Assembly: GCF_002930645.1 (NCBI RefSeq)
Contig: NZ_PSNW01000001.1
Location: forward strand, 186,001-250,000
Reading direction: 5' to 3'
DNA length: 64,000 nucleotides
From: Solimonas fluminis
GTDB lineage: Bacteria; Pseudomonadota; Gammaproteobacteria; Nevskiales; Nevskiaceae
Part shown: one piece after another, positions 1-8,928 of the stretch
Layout: every line of letters starts with the position of its first letter
Numbering within the stretch: the stretch's first letter is position 1
The notes under the pieces: model-generated
The model's input: only the letters and a program-made list of their open reading frames with translations
Database searches by the model: none
Told to the model about the DNA's origin: nothing
Translations under genes and position numbers: made by a program

Positions 1-1
1 C

Positions 2-922
2 CCTGGTGCGGGTGTCATTGGCCCCGGATCTTCGGTATCAGGCAATATCCCGGCGTTCAATGGGACGGGCGGCGACAGTCTCCAGGACAGCGGGAAAGCC
101 TTCTCGACCGACGGTACCCTCTCCAGCGATTCGGACGACAAGATTCCGACCGAGAAAGCCGTCAAAACCTACGTCGATGCCCTTGTCGCCGCGCAGGATT
201 CGATGGTATTCAAGGGCGCCATCGACTGCAGCGCCAACCCCAACTACCCCGCAGCCGATGCGGGCCACGTCTACAAGGTCAGCGTCGCCGGCAAGATCGG
301 CGGCGCCAGCGGCCCGAACGTGCAGGCGGGCGACACCCTCTACTGCATCACCGACAGTAGCGCCTCGGGCGACCATGCCACCGTCGGCGCGAATTGGGTC
401 ATCGTGCAGGTCAACATCGACGGCGCCGTCATTGGTCCAGCGAGCTCAACCGATGGCGGCCTGGCCCTTTTCGACGGCACGACTGGCAAGCTCGTCAAGG
501 GCGACGGCCTCACGGTCAGCAACGACGACTTCCTGCAGCGCAAGGCCGGCGCCTGGGCGAACCGCACGCCTGCGCAGGTCGCGGCCGATCTGCAGGCTCT
601 GATACAGGCCCCGCGCATCCAGGCTGTGACCTCGTCCGCCACCGTGACGCCGACCTTCTCGGATGACATGGTGAAGATCACCGCCCAGGCCGCGGCGCTG
701 GCTCTCGCGAACCCGACCGGGACGGCCGTCCCAGGCGCTGGCTTGGTCATCCGCATCAAGGACAACGGCACGGCGCGCGCGATCAGCTACGACACGCAAT
801 ACCGGGCAATCGGCGTGACACTTCCGACGACGACGGTCATCAACAAGACGCTTTACCTGGGCTGTATCTGGAATGCCGACGACACGAAGCTCGACGTCGT
901 CGCCGTGGCGCAGGAGGCATAA
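2..922 (+). CDS. Phage tail fibre protein, 5' partial
   Basis: The reading frame is open from base 2 with no start codon, so the gene begins outside the window; an internal ATG at 203 is not its real start. The visible part is 306 residues. It contains the TEKAVKTYVD segment followed by a stretch on acquiring and wrapping values (DAGHVYKVSVAG) that is typical of phage tail-fibre or receptor-binding proteins, and is rich in Gly, Ala, Thr and Asp with no membrane segment. It is followed 3 bases later by the LamG-type gene and then lysis genes, which is the usual end of a late phage operon. The role in host recognition is inferred from composition and context. Confidence 0.75.
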   Translation, partial: PGAGVIGPGSSVSGNIPAFNGTGGDSLQDSGKAFSTDGTLSSDSDDKIPTEKAVKTYVDALVAAQDSMVFKGAIDCSANPNYPAADAGHVYKVSVAGKIGGASGPNVQAGDTLYCITDSSASGDHATVGANWVIVQVNIDGAVIGPASSTDGGLALFDGTTGKLVKGDGLTVSNDDFLQRKAGAWANRTPAQVAADLQALIQAPRIQAVTSSATVTPTFSDDMVKITAQAAALALANPTGTAVPGAGLVIRIKDNGTARAISYDTQYRAIGVTLPTTTVINKTLYLGCIWNADDTKLDVVAVAQEA

Positions 923-925
923 GCG

Positions 926-1615
926 ATGCTGCCGGCCAAGATCATGCGTATGCGCAATCCATCCGCAAGTAGCGGCGGGGACCCTCATTGGGCGAATGTG
1001 GTCGCGTTGCTACATTTCGACGGAGCCGACGCCTCCACCAGCATTGTCGATGAAGCGGGCGGTTCATGGTCCGCTGTCGGCAACGCCCAGCTCGACACGG
1101 CACAAGCCAAGTTCGGCGCATCTTCATTGCTGCTCGATGGATCAGGCGACCGCGCGATCGGCACCGCGGGCAACAACTTCCTGCTCGACGGCGACTTCAC
1201 CATCGAGGGCTGGTGCCGCTACAACAGCGCGGCCTCAAACAACAACCGTCGCTTCTTCGACCTCAAGCCCACCGGCACCGGCAACTCGCTATTTATCTAT
1301 CGCAGCAGCCTGTCACAAGTCACCGTCAACGTCGGCGGCACGACTGCTGGCGGGTCTATGTCAAATGACGTATTCGTTCATCTGGCGGTGGCCAGGGTGG
1401 GATCATCGGTGCGCTTCTTCATTGACGGCACGCAGGCAGGATCGACGATCACCAATTCCGCCACTTTAGGCAATAACACCGTGGCGCCTGTGATTGGCTC
1501 CGATCTTGCCGGCCGTGACTGGAACGGCTGGATCGACGAGGTCCGCATCACCAAGGGCGTCGGCCGCTACACGTCCAGCTTCACTCCTCCGACGGCGGCA
1601 TTCCCCAACTCCTAG
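926..1615 (+). CDS. LamG/concanavalin A-like phage tail-associated protein
   Basis: This 229-residue protein has a LamG jelly-roll pattern. It opens with a VVALLHFDGADAST strand, has the repeated LLLDGSGDR and FTIEGWCRY signatures near residues 70 to 95, and ends with the WNGWIDEVRITKGVGRYT motif that closes laminin_G_3 domains. Such domains bind glycans, and in phages they decorate tail fibres. The start lies 3 bases after the tail-fibre stop, so the two are co-transcribed. Three residues before the stop it reads FPNS, as seen in many phage copies. Function as a receptor-binding accessory is inferred; the fold assignment is fairly firm. Confidence 0.8.
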   Translation: MLPAKIMRMRNPSASSGGDPHWANVVALLHFDGADASTSIVDEAGGSWSAVGNAQLDTAQAKFGASSLLLDGSGDRAIGTAGNNFLLDGDFTIEGWCRYNSAASNNNRRFFDLKPTGTGNSLFIYRSSLSQVTVNVGGTTAGGSMSNDVFVHLAVARVGSSVRFFIDGTQAGSTITNSATLGNNTVAPVIGSDLAGRDWNGWIDEVRITKGVGRYTSSFTPPTAAFPNS

Positions 1616-1721
1616 CCAGCGGTCACTCGTAGCAAGTGACCATGTGCAAGCGGCATTCAGAGTTTTCGCAGTTGGGTACTTTCATCGCCCCGCAAGGGGC
1701 CTTCTTGTTTCTGGAGGAACC

Positions 1722-2108
1722 ATGATCAGCCTTCCCGACTTCTGGATGGGCCGCGACAAGATACATCCGAAGGACCTGTCGCAGGAGATCCGCGACAACG
1801 CCGCGCTGACGGTGGCCAAGGTCAACAACCTGCTGGCGATCGCGAAGATCGATGCCAAGGTCTCCAGCGGCTGGCGGCCGCCGGCGATCAATGCGGGCGT
1901 GAAGGGAGCGGCGAAGAAGTCCAGGCACATGACCGGGCAGGCAGTGGATCTCGCGGACCCGAAGGGCGACCTCGATCGCTGGTGCCTGGACAACCTTGCG
2001 GAGCTGGAGCGCATCGGCCTCTGGCTGGAGCATCCGGACGCCACTCCCACGTGGTGTCACCTGCAGACCGTGCCGCCGGGCTCCGGCCGCCGCGTCTTCC
2101 GCCCGTAG
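1722..2108 (+). CDS. Phage endolysin, peptidase M15 (VanY/D,D-carboxypeptidase-like)
   Basis: A 128-residue enzyme with the M15 zinc-peptidase layout: SSGWRPPAINAG near residue 45, SRHMTGQAVDLAD near residue 67 supplying the first His and the Asp ligand, and TWCHLQ near residue 113 supplying the last His. It would cut peptide cross-links in peptidoglycan during lysis. The start at 1722 is chosen because GGAGG sits at 1713-1717; an upstream in-frame ATG at 1494 would run through the preceding gene. It is followed 7 bases later by a holin-like gene, so this is the lysis cassette. No signal peptide is seen, so export would need the holin. Confidence 0.85.
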   Translation: MISLPDFWMGRDKIHPKDLSQEIRDNAALTVAKVNNLLAIAKIDAKVSSGWRPPAINAGVKGAAKKSRHMTGQAVDLADPKGDLDRWCLDNLAELERIGLWLEHPDATPTWCHLQTVPPGSGRRVFRP

Positions 2109-2115
2109 GAGATCC

Positions 2116-2439
2116 ATGGACAAGAACATCGGATTGCTGGAGTGGCTGATGAGCGGGGCGCTGGGCTCTTTCATCGCGGCCGCCTTTTTTCGGGAGAAGG
2201 GCCCGATCGAGATGGCGCTTGCGGTGGCCTGCGGCATGACCTGCGCCTACTTCATCGGGCCCTATGCAGCCGAGGTGCTGAATCTCTCCAGCGCGGGCCA
2301 GTCGGCCCTGGGCTTCGTCACGGGCCTTACGGGGATGTTTCTAGTCGGGGGGCTTATCAACGCGGCCCGGGTGTTCCAGCGCGATCCCTGGAGCATCTGG
2401 GACCGCCTGCGCGGGCGTGGAGGCCCTACCCAGCCATGA
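2116..2439 (+). CDS. Putative phage holin-like membrane protein
   Basis: A 107-residue protein with three hydrophobic stretches (about residues 10-26, 32-52 and 62-82) and a basic C-terminal tail. The N-terminal MDKNIGLLEWLMSGALGSF resembles small phage holins, and its place directly after the endolysin supports that role. Its stop overlaps the next start as ATGA, so the two membrane proteins are translationally coupled, as holin/antiholin pairs often are. The holin function is inferred from size, topology and context, not from a recognised signature. Confidence 0.55.
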   Translation: MDKNIGLLEWLMSGALGSFIAAAFFREKGPIEMALAVACGMTCAYFIGPYAAEVLNLSSAGQSALGFVTGLTGMFLVGGLINAARVFQRDPWSIWDRLRGRGGPTQP

Positions 2440-2744
2440 GCTTCGCTATCCATTCGCCGATCGTTGGCGCCGCCTTCGTGATGGCCTGCTTCAGCAACGT
2501 CGCCTGCGTCCTGTGGCTGCTGAACTCCCGCTACCGAAAGGCAGCCCTGACCTACCGGATGGGCACCATGCTCCTCGCTGCCGGCGTGATGCTGGCGGGC
2601 CTGGGCGTGCTGCTGCTGCCGACACGGCCGATCTTCCCCAGTGACCTGGTGATCCAGTTCGGCCTGGCGCTGATGTTCGGTCTGCTGGCCCGGGACCAGC
2701 GCCGCCGCCGCGGCCAGCCGGAACGGAGGCAGCATGGACGCTAA
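2436..2744 (+). CDS. Small phage membrane protein, holin/antiholin candidate
   Basis: A 102-residue protein with three predicted membrane segments (residues 7-28, 41-62, 70-86) and an Arg-rich C-terminus (DQRRRRGQPERRQHGR). It starts within the stop codon of the preceding holin-like gene (ATGA). The next gene begins 11 bases before this one ends. I do not recognise the family. Its pairing with another small membrane protein beside an endolysin suggests a second holin, an antiholin, or a membrane chaperone for the lysis module. Confidence 0.5.
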   Translation: MSFAIHSPIVGAAFVMACFSNVACVLWLLNSRYRKAALTYRMGTMLLAAGVMLAGLGVLLLPTRPIFPSDLVIQFGLALMFGLLARDQRRRRGQPERRQHGR

Positions 2745-3285
2745 CTCTCTGCGGCTCATTCTGGTGGCGGCCGCGCTGGCTTTCAGCGCCTGGTTCGGCT
2801 GGTGGATGCGGGGTGATCTTGCCCCGCGCCCGGAAGTCACAGCAGCGGCCCCTGCGGTGCGCCAGGAGGACGGCAGCCTGGTGGCCGCCCGTGAACCCCA
2901 TGCCAAGCCACCGCCGGCGCCGCACGCGCTTCCCATGGGCTCGCGCGAGGAGCGCCGGATCTCGGCGACGGTTTCGCCGGCGAAACCGGACTGCCCTCCG
3001 GTGCGCCTGGACCTGTCCCTGGTCCGGGACGATGCCGGCGGCCGCCGCATGGTGGCCAGCTCGCCGGACGGCGAGGTGATCCAGGCGCTGGACATGCCGA
3101 TCGAGGCGGCCTTCCTACCGCCGCCGGCGCGGCCGTGGGCGGCCGGCGTCAGCTGGGCGCCGCGGGAGGAGCTGGGCGGGGTTTGGATCGAGCGGGATCT
3201 CGGCCGGCTCAGGGTCGGCGCCGACATCGAGGAGGCCGGTGGCGGCGAGCTGCAGGCTCGGGTGCGCGTTGGATGGAGGTTCTGA
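2734..3285 (+). CDS. Phage protein of unknown function with N-terminal membrane anchor
   Basis: A 183-residue protein with one N-terminal hydrophobic segment (LRLILVAAALAFSAWFGWWM, residues 6-25), a Pro/Ala-rich linker to about residue 75, and a C-terminal part with alternating short strands (WAAGVSWAPREELGGVWIERDLGRL) ending in GWRF. The start overlaps the preceding gene by 11 bases. It sits where an inner-membrane spanin often lies, but it lacks the long coiled coil of Rz-type spanins, and no nested Rz1-like lipoprotein was seen. The C-terminal strands ending in an aromatic residue recall a small beta-barrel end. Function is unknown. Confidence 0.6.
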   Translation: MDANSLRLILVAAALAFSAWFGWWMRGDLAPRPEVTAAAPAVRQEDGSLVAAREPHAKPPPAPHALPMGSREERRISATVSPAKPDCPPVRLDLSLVRDDAGGRRMVASSPDGEVIQALDMPIEAAFLPPPARPWAAGVSWAPREELGGVWIERDLGRLRVGADIEEAGGGELQARVRVGWRF

Positions 3286-3287
3286 GC

Positions 3288-3647
3288 ATGGCCGCGATCA
3301 GTAAGGTGCTTCGCAAGGCCGAGGGTGGCCGATTGCTGTTCCTGTGTCCTGGCTGCGATACGCTGCACTATATCCAGCACGGCCCCGGGCCCGGTCCCCG
3401 CTGGGACTACAACGGCAATGCGGATCGACCTACCTTCAGGCCCAGCGTGCTCGTGAGCTGGGACCAGTGGGAACCGCCGGCGACGTCCCCGGAGATCGCG
3501 GAGAGAATCCGTCGGGGCGAGATCCAGCAGGTGAAGGTGCAGAAGGTCTGCCACTCGTTCGTGACAGACGTGCGCATCCAGTTCCTGGGGGACTGCACCC
3601 ATGCCCTGGCCGGACAGACCGTGGACCTGCCGGACGTGGACGGCTGA
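3288..3647 (+). CDS. DUF6527 family phage protein
   Basis: A 119-residue protein with two features of the DUF6527 family: a CPGC zinc-ribbon-like motif followed by LHYIQ near residues 21-29, the segment WDYNGNADRPTFRPSVLV, and the C-terminal CHSFVTDVRIQFLGDCTHALAGQTVDLPD. Homologues are common at phage ends and are often mislabelled as ammonia monooxygenase, a name the sequence gives no reason to accept. The start at 3288 sits 2 bases after the previous stop, which points to one operon. Its biochemical role is unknown. Confidence 0.75.
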   Translation: MAAISKVLRKAEGGRLLFLCPGCDTLHYIQHGPGPGPRWDYNGNADRPTFRPSVLVSWDQWEPPATSPEIAERIRRGEIQQVKVQKVCHSFVTDVRIQFLGDCTHALAGQTVDLPDVDG

Positions 3648-3730
3648 AGCTGACGCCGATTAAAGCCGGCGCGATGCGGTGCCATCACGGGTTCCTGCAC
3701 CACGGCCAGCTGGTCGAGTGCTGAGGGATT

Positions 3731-3749
3731 TTAGGAAGATATTAGGAAG
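3731..3749 (+). repeat. Direct repeats TTAGGAAG x2, possible integrase arm sites
   Basis: TTAGGAAG occurs at 3731-3738 and again at 3742-3749, offset by 11 bases, about one helical turn. They lie between the last phage gene and the tRNA-Asn 3' end. Paired short repeats of this kind next to an attachment site are typical of arm-type binding sites of phage integrases. This is inference from position and spacing. Confidence 0.3.
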
Positions 3750-3761
3750 CAGAAACGAAGA

Positions 3762-3779
3762 AGCCGCCCGAAGGCGGCT
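3762..3779. terminator. Hairpin at the end of the prophage region
   Basis: GCCGCC (3763-3768) and GGCGGC (3773-3778) form a stem around a CGAA loop, extended by one A-T pair. There is no long T-tract, only TAAGTCGTTGTTT after it. It may end late phage transcription or the tRNA-Asn transcript from the other strand. Confidence 0.5.
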
Positions 3780-3794
3780 AAGTCGTTGTTTAGA

Positions 3795-3870
<76 letters not shown>

Positions 3871-3884
3871 ACAGCGGGGTGCGC

Positions 3885-3913
3885 ATTGTAGTGAGGCGGG
3901 ATCGCGGTTGCAA
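3885..3913 (-). promoter_or_regulatory. Sigma70-type promoter of tRNA-Asn
   Basis: On the minus strand TTGCAA (3908-3913) and TACAAT (3885-3890) are separated by 17 bases. The tRNA 5' end is 14 bases beyond the -10 element, which fits a short leader. Confidence 0.6.
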
Positions 3914-3980
3914 TACCGCCTCGGCTTCAAAGACTTACGGGTTGCTTTTTGACCGGCGGTCAAGGGGTTGCCGTCCACCC

Positions 3981-4003
3981 TTCGGCAAGCTCAGGGCGAA
4001 CGG
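3981..4003 (+). repeat. Copy 1 of the 23-bp intergenic repeat
   Basis: Reads TTCGGCAAGCTCAG followed by GGCGAACGG. It matches three other intergenic copies in the window (46324, 49683, 52878) at most positions. It lies between aspC and tRNA-Asn. Confidence 0.6.
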
Positions 4004-4021
4004 CAACCTCGACGGCCCGCG

Positions 4022-5209
4022 TCAGGCGGCGGCCACGAGCGCCTTCATGCGCTCGACGCTGCCCTTCAGCACCTTGTCGGAGGTGGCGAAGGACAGGCGC
4101 AGGTGGCCGGCGGCGCCGAAGGCAGAACCCGGCACCACGGCGACCAGGGCCTTTTCCAGCATCAGGTTGGACAGTTCCAGGTCGGTCTTGCAGCCGAGCT
4201 TGGCCATCAGGCCCTCCACGTTGGGGAAGGCGTAGAAGGTGCCGTCGCCCGGCAGGCAGCGCACGCCCGGAACCGAGTTCAGGTGGGCCACCAGGGCGTC
4301 GTGGCGGGCCTTGAAGGCCTTGACCATCTCCGTCACGCAGCCCTGGTCGCCCGACAGCGCGACTTCCGCCGCCACCTGGGCGATGGAATTCGGGTTGGAG
4401 GTGGACTGGCTCTGGATGTCGGCCATGGCGGTGATCAGCTTGGCCGGGCCGCAGGCCCAGCCGATGCGCCAGCCGGTCATCGAGTAGGTCTTGGACACGG
4501 CGTGGATGACCACGGTACGGTCATACAGGTCCGGGCAGACGTTGATGATGTTGGCGTAGGGCTCGGCGGTCCACAGGATCTTCTCGTACATGTCGTCCGT
4601 GGCAATGACGATCTGCGGATGCTTGCGCAGCACCTCGCCCAGCGCCAGCAGTTCGGCGCGGCTGTAGGCCATGCCCGAGGGGTTGGACGGCGAGTTCAGC
4701 CAGATCATGCGGGTGCGCGGCGAGATCGCCCGCTCCAGCTGCTCGGGCGTGATCTTGAAGCGCTGCTCGGCGGTGGTCTCGATGAACACCGGGGTGGCGT
4801 CGGCCAGCAGCACCATGTCCGGATAGGACACCCAGTACGGCGCCGGCACGATCACCTCGTCCGTGGCATTGAGCAGGGCCTGGCAGAGGTTGTAGCAGGA
4901 CTGCTTGCCGCCGTTGGAGACCAGGATCTGGTTGGGCTTGTAGTCCAGGTCGTTGTCGCGCTTCATCTTGTCGATGATGGCCTTCTTCAGGCTCGGGGTA
5001 CCGCCGACCGGGGTGTACTTGGTGAAGCCCTTCCTGATCGCCTCGTGCGCGGCGTCCTTGATGTGCTGGGGGGTGTCGAAATCCGGTTCGCCGGCACCCA
5101 GCGACAGCACGTCCTTGCCCTGCGCCTTCAGCTCGGCGGCCTTGGCAGTGACGGCCAGGGTCGGCGAGGGCTTGATGCGGCTGTTGCGGAGGGCGAGAGT
5201 CAGTTCCAC
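4022..5209 (-). CDS. aspC: Aspartate aminotransferase, class Ib
   Basis: A PLP-dependent aminotransferase that exchanges the amino group between aspartate and 2-oxoglutarate. Visible motifs, numbered from the ATG at 5215: NSPSNPSG at 174-181, the cofactor-binding Asp in TDDMY (207-208), and the Schiff-base lysine K242 in SKTYSMTGWRIG. The N-terminal RIKPSPTLAV is typical of the Thermus/AspC subgroup Ib. I prefer the GTG at 5209 because AGAGGA lies 7 bases upstream of it, whereas the ATG at 5215 is almost touching that site; the resulting N-terminus (MELTLALRNSRIK) also fits the family better. The protein is 395 residues, normal for the family. Confidence 0.92.
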   Translation of the reverse strand: MELTLALRNSRIKPSPTLAVTAKAAELKAQGKDVLSLGAGEPDFDTPQHIKDAAHEAIRKGFTKYTPVGGTPSLKKAIIDKMKRDNDLDYKPNQILVSNGGKQSCYNLCQALLNATDEVIVPAPYWVSYPDMVLLADATPVFIETTAEQRFKITPEQLERAISPRTRMIWLNSPSNPSGMAYSRAELLALGEVLRKHPQIVIATDDMYEKILWTAEPYANIINVCPDLYDRTVVIHAVSKTYSMTGWRIGWACGPAKLITAMADIQSQSTSNPNSIAQVAAEVALSGDQGCVTEMVKAFKARHDALVAHLNSVPGVRCLPGDGTFYAFPNVEGLMAKLGCKTDLELSNLMLEKALVAVVPGSAFGAAGHLRLSFATSDKVLKGSVERMKALVAAA

Positions 5210-5382
5210 GGTCATTCCTCTGTGGGGGTCGAAAAAGCGCGCGGCATGATACCGGACGGGGGCGGCGGCGCCTACCTGCCCCAGACCGGGGAGAACCGTC
5301 CCCGGCCAGCCGGAAGCATTGAACCCCGGGAGCCCGCCCCCAGATTATGCTAGCTCCCCCCGCCTGCCCCGCACCGCCTCCC

Positions 5383-7446
5383 ATGAAAGAAGGCTCCCGC
5401 GAAACCCTCTCCGAAGTCAAAAGCGCCCGCCTGGCCCGGCGCGCCGACGACCGCTTCCACCTGAAGGCCGACTGGAAGCCCTCGGGCGACCAGCCCACGG
5501 CCATCGCGCAGCTGGCGGAAGGCCTGCAGGACGGCCTGGCCCACCAGACCCTGCTGGGCGTCACCGGCTCCGGCAAGACCTTCACCATCGCCAACGTCAT
5601 CCAGAAGCTGCAGCGCCCGGCGATGATCCTGGCGCCCAACAAGACGCTGGCGGCGCAGCTCTACGGCGAGTTCCGCGAGTTCTTCCCCGAGAACTCGGTG
5701 GAGTACTTCGTCAGCTACTACGACTACTACCAGCCGGAAGCCTACATCGCCAGCACCGACACCTTCATCGAGAAGGACTCGTCGATCAACGAGCACATCG
5801 AGCAGATGCGCCTGTCCGCCACCAAGGCGCTGATGACCCGCAAGGACTCGATCATCGTGGCCTCGGTGTCGGCGATCTACGGCCTGGGCGACCCCGAGAG
5901 CTATTTCTCAATGACGCTGCACCTGATCAAGGGCGAGCGCCTGCCGCAGCGCGAACTGATCCGGCAGCTGACCAACATGCAGTACACACGCAACGAGATG
6001 GCGCTGGAGCGCGGCACCTACCGCGTTCGCGGCGACGTCATCGACATCCACCCCGCCGAAGAGAGCGAGGCGGCGGTGCGCGTGGAGTTGTTCGACGACG
6101 AGATCGAGACCATCTCCCTGTTCGACCCGCTGACCGGCGAAGTCCGCGCCAAGGTGCCGCGCATCACGGTGTTCCCCAAGACTCACTACGTGACGCCGCG
6201 CGAGAAGATCCTGGCCATGATGGACGAGATCCGCGCCGAGCTGGACGCGCGCATGAAGGTCTTCCGGCAGGCCAACAAACTGATCGAGCTGCAGCGCATC
6301 GAGCAGCGCACCAACTTCGACCTGGAGATGATCCAGGAGATCGGCTACTGCAACGGCATCGAGAACTACTCGCGCTACCTCTCGGGCCGCCGCCCGGGCG
6401 AGCCGCCGCCCTGCCTGTTCGACTACCTGCCCCCCGACGCCATCGTGGTGATCGACGAGTCGCACGTCACCGTCCCGCAGCTCGGCGCCATGTACAAGGG
6501 CGACCGTTCGCGCAAGGAAACCCTGGTGGAGTACGGCTTCCGCCTGCCCTCGGCGCTGGACAATCGCCCGCTGCGCTTCGACGAATTCGAGCGGCTGGCG
6601 CCGCAGACCATCTATGTCTCCGCCACGCCCGGCTCCTACGAGCTGGAGAAGTCCGGCGACGCCATCGCCGAGCAGGTGGTGCGGCCCACCGGCCTGGTGG
6701 ACCCGCCCACCGAGGTCCGCCCGGCCTCCACCCAGGTGGACGACCTGCTGGGCGAGATCCGCCTGCGCACCGAGCGCAACGAACGCGTCCTGGTCACGGT
6801 GCTGACCAAGCGCATGGCCGAGGACCTGACCGAGTACCTGCACGACAACGGCGTGAAGGTGCGCTACATGCACTCCGACGTCGACACCGTGGAACGCGCC
6901 GAGATCATCCGCGACCTGCGCCTGGGCAGCTTCGACGTGCTGGTGGGCATCAACCTGCTGCGCGAGGGCCTGGACCTGCCGGAGGTCTCGCTGGTGGCGA
7001 TCCTGGATGCCGACAAGGAAGGCTTCCTGCGTTCCGAGCGCTCGCTGATCCAGACCATCGGCCGCGCGGCGCGCAACCTCAACGGCAAGGCCCTGCTCTA
7101 TGCCGACCGCATCACCGACTCCATGCGCCGCGCCATGGACGAGACCAATCGCCGCCGCGACAAGCAGGTGGCCTACAACAAGGAACATGGCATCACGCCC
7201 AAGGGCGTGCAGAAGCGCATCGCCGACGTGATGCGCTACGGCTACGAGGACCTGGTGCCGACGCTGAAGGCCGCCGAGGCCCGTGCCAGGTATGAAGTCA
7301 TTCCGCCGGAACAGCTGGCCAAGCGCATCGCCAAGCTGGAGAAGGACATGAAGCAGCACGCCATGAACCTGGAGTTCGAGGCGGCCGCCAAGCTGCGCGA
7401 CGAGATCCGCAAGCTGCGCGAACAGGCGCTGATGAACCCGAACTGA
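5383..7446 (+). CDS. uvrB: Excinuclease ABC subunit B
   Basis: UvrB, the damage-verifying helicase of nucleotide excision repair, acting with UvrA and UvrC in the cytoplasm. Walker A GVTGSGKT is at residues 59-66, the beta-hairpin that probes the lesion reads [11 protein letters not shown] near residue 110, the Walker B region is VVIDESHV, helicase motif VI appears as QTIGRAARN, and the C-terminal UVR domain ([22 protein letters not shown]) is intact. The start at 5383 gives 687 residues; an in-frame ATG at 5347 would add a Pro-rich dozen residues with no family match. It runs divergently from aspC, about 170 bases away. Confidence 0.97.
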   Translation: MKEGSRETLSEVKSARLARRADDRFHLKADWKPSGDQPTAIAQLAEGLQDGLAHQTLLGVTGSGKTFTIANVIQKLQRPAMILAPNKTLAAQLYGEFREFFPENSVEYFVSYYDYYQPEAYIASTDTFIEKDSSINEHIEQMRLSATKALMTRKDSIIVASVSAIYGLGDPESYFSMTLHLIKGERLPQRELIRQLTNMQYTRNEMALERGTYRVRGDVIDIHPAEESEAAVRVELFDDEIETISLFDPLTGEVRAKVPRITVFPKTHYVTPREKILAMMDEIRAELDARMKVFRQANKLIELQRIEQRTNFDLEMIQEIGYCNGIENYSRYLSGRRPGEPPPCLFDYLPPDAIVVIDESHVTVPQLGAMYKGDRSRKETLVEYGFRLPSALDNRPLRFDEFERLAPQTIYVSATPGSYELEKSGDAIAEQVVRPTGLVDPPTEVRPASTQVDDLLGEIRLRTERNERVLVTVLTKRMAEDLTEYLHDNGVKVRYMHSDVDTVERAEIIRDLRLGSFDVLVGINLLREGLDLPEVSLVAILDADKEGFLRSERSLIQTIGRAARNLNGKALLYADRITDSMRRAMDETNRRRDKQVAYNKEHGITPKGVQKRIADVMRYGYEDLVPTLKAAEARARYEVIPPEQLAKRIAKLEKDMKQHAMNLEFEAAAKLRDEIRKLREQALMNPN

Positions 7447-7514
7447 GACTTTTTTGGCAGAGCTGCCTCGCCGCGCGCTAGCCGGCGCACTCAGGCGTCC
7501 CTCATGATGGAAAG

Positions 7515-7537
7515 CGGATCGCGGGGCGATCCGTTTT
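7515..7537 (+). terminator. Rho-independent terminator after uvrB
   Basis: CGGATCGC (7515-7522) pairs with GCGATCCG (7526-7533) around a GGG loop and is followed by TTTT. It separates uvrB from the next gene, whose start lies 24 bases further on. Confidence 0.7.
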
Positions 7538-7560
7538 CTCATCCAGACGAGGGAGCTGAC

Positions 7561-8442
7561 ATGTTCAAGGGAATGGTTCTGGCCGGCGCACTGGCGCTGG
7601 GCCTGGGCAGCAACGCCGCTTTCGCCCAGCAGCCGGCCGAGGCCGATCCCGTCTCCGCCGCCTTCACCGCCGCCATGCCGGCCATGAAGCACGGCCCGGC
7701 CAGGATCGCCCTGCGCGACCAGGCCACCCTGGACCTGCCGGAAGGTTTCGTCTTCATCCCGCAGAGGGAAGCCGGCGTGATCCTGGATTCCATGGGCAAC
7801 AGCGTGGACGACCAGTTGGTCGGCATGATCGTCGCGCCCGAGTCCGGCGGCTTCTCGGTGATCGACTACATCCCCTCGGGCTACATCGAGGACGAGGAAG
7901 CCAAGGACTGGAAGGTCGACGAGATGCTGGACGGCATCAAGGAAGGCACCGAGCAGCAGAATGAGGTCCGCAAGGAGCGCGGCCTGCCGGAGATGGAGAT
8001 CGTGGACTGGGTGGAGAAACCCCGGTACGACGCCGCCAGCCACCGCCTGGTCTGGTCACTCTCCAGCCGCCATCGGGGTGCCGCGCCGGGCGAGGACCAG
8101 GGCATCAACTACAACACCTACGCCCTGGGCCGCGAGGGCTACATCAACCTCAACCTCGTCACCTCGATGGCGGACATCGAGAAGGAAAAGCCGGCTGCCC
8201 AGAAGCTGCTCGCCGGCATCCAGTACAACGACGGCAAGCGCTACAGCGACTTCAATCCCTCCACCGACAAGGTGGCGGAATACGGCATTGCCGCGCTGGT
8301 CGGCGGCGTGGCGGCCAAGAAGCTGGGCCTGCTGGCCATGATCGGCGTATTCCTGGCCAAGGCCTGGAAGCTGGTGCTGATCGGCGTGGTGGCGCTGGGG
8401 GCGTTCTTCAGGAAGCTGACCGGCCGCGGCGACCAGGCCTGA
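7561..8442 (+). CDS. DUF2167 family membrane-anchored exported protein
   Basis: A 293-residue protein with a signal peptide (cleavage after AAFA, about residue 22) and a C-terminal membrane segment (LLAMIGVFLAKAWKLVLIGVVALGAFF) ending in a basic tail. The middle part holds DUF2167 hallmarks: LDLPEGFVFIPQREA, GMIVAPESGGFSVIDYIPSGYIEDEEAKDW and the VEKPRYDAASHRLVWSL block. This places most of the chain in the periplasm, anchored at its C-terminus. The start at 7561 follows GGGAGCTGAC. The biochemical role of the family is not known. The DCC oxidoreductase gene follows 6 bases later, probably in the same operon. Confidence 0.85.
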   Translation: MFKGMVLAGALALGLGSNAAFAQQPAEADPVSAAFTAAMPAMKHGPARIALRDQATLDLPEGFVFIPQREAGVILDSMGNSVDDQLVGMIVAPESGGFSVIDYIPSGYIEDEEAKDWKVDEMLDGIKEGTEQQNEVRKERGLPEMEIVDWVEKPRYDAASHRLVWSLSSRHRGAAPGEDQGINYNTYALGREGYINLNLVTSMADIEKEKPAAQKLLAGIQYNDGKRYSDFNPSTDKVAEYGIAALVGGVAAKKLGLLAMIGVFLAKAWKLVLIGVVALGAFFRKLTGRGDQA

Positions 8443-8448
8443 GCCGGC

Positions 8449-8862
8449 ATGTCCCGGTCCAGCCTGCCGCCGCGGATCATCGTCTACGACGGCGCCTGCC
8501 GCTTCTGCAGCGCGTGGGTGCGGTTCCTGCTGCGCCGCGATCCGCGGGGCCTGTTCCGCTTCGCCCCCATGCAGGGGGCCTACGGCAGCCGCCTGCTGGT
8601 CGCCCAGGGGCAGGATCCGGCCGACCCGGCCACCTTCCTCTATCTGGAGAACAGCCGCCCCTACACCGACTCGGTGGCGGTGATCCGCGTGCTGGGGCAA
8701 CTGGGCGGCGCCTGGCCGCTGGTCTGGCTCCTGTGGCTGATCCCGGCCTTCCTGCGGGACCCGGCCTACCGGCTGGTGGCGCGCAACCGTTATCGCTGGT
8801 TCGGCCGCAAGGACCGCTGCGAACTGCCGGAGCCCGGCATGGCGGAACGCTTCATTGATTGA
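8449..8862 (+). CDS. DCC family thiol-disulfide oxidoreductase (DUF393)
   Basis: A 137-residue protein with the family's YDGACRFC motif at residues 12-19, a CxxC-like redox pair after a hydrophobic strand. FAPMQGAYG and DSVAVIRVLGQLGG follow at the expected places. A single hydrophobic stretch (WPLVWLLWLIPAFLRD) precedes the YRLVARNRYRWFGR segment typical of the family. Its redox role is inferred from the motif; partners are not known. It lies just downstream of the DUF2167 gene and upstream of the tRNA-Val promoter. Confidence 0.85.
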   Translation: MSRSSLPPRIIVYDGACRFCSAWVRFLLRRDPRGLFRFAPMQGAYGSRLLVAQGQDPADPATFLYLENSRPYTDSVAVIRVLGQLGGAWPLVWLLWLIPAFLRDPAYRLVARNRYRWFGRKDRCELPEPGMAERFID

Positions 8863-8877
8863 AAAAGCAGCAGAAAG

Positions 8878-8906
8878 TTGCTGAACAGGGCCAAACCGGG
8901 TATCTT
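8878..8906 (+). promoter_or_regulatory. Sigma70-type promoter of tRNA-Val
   Basis: TTGCTG (8878-8883), a 17-base spacer and TATCTT (8901-8906), 23 bases upstream of the tRNA 5' end. Confidence 0.55.
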
Positions 8907-8928
8907 TCGCGCCCTTCGTAAGACCCAT

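Noticed and set aside
3674-3724. Sixteen-codon ORF (MRCHHGFLHHGQLVEC) after the DUF6527 gene
   Set aside because: Very short, no ribosome site and no known relative, although the phage context makes a tiny gene possible.
3949-3963. TTGACCGGCGGTCAA, a 15-base palindrome resembling a TetR operator
   Set aside because: No regulator or promoter is close enough: it lies upstream of the tRNA-Asn promoter and downstream of aspC, so chance or a weak hairpin is as likely.
5908-8043. Long antisense open frames opposite uvrB and other genes
   Set aside because: High-GC genes commonly leave long open frames on the other strand; these are His/Gly/Val-rich, lack ribosome sites and show no domain.
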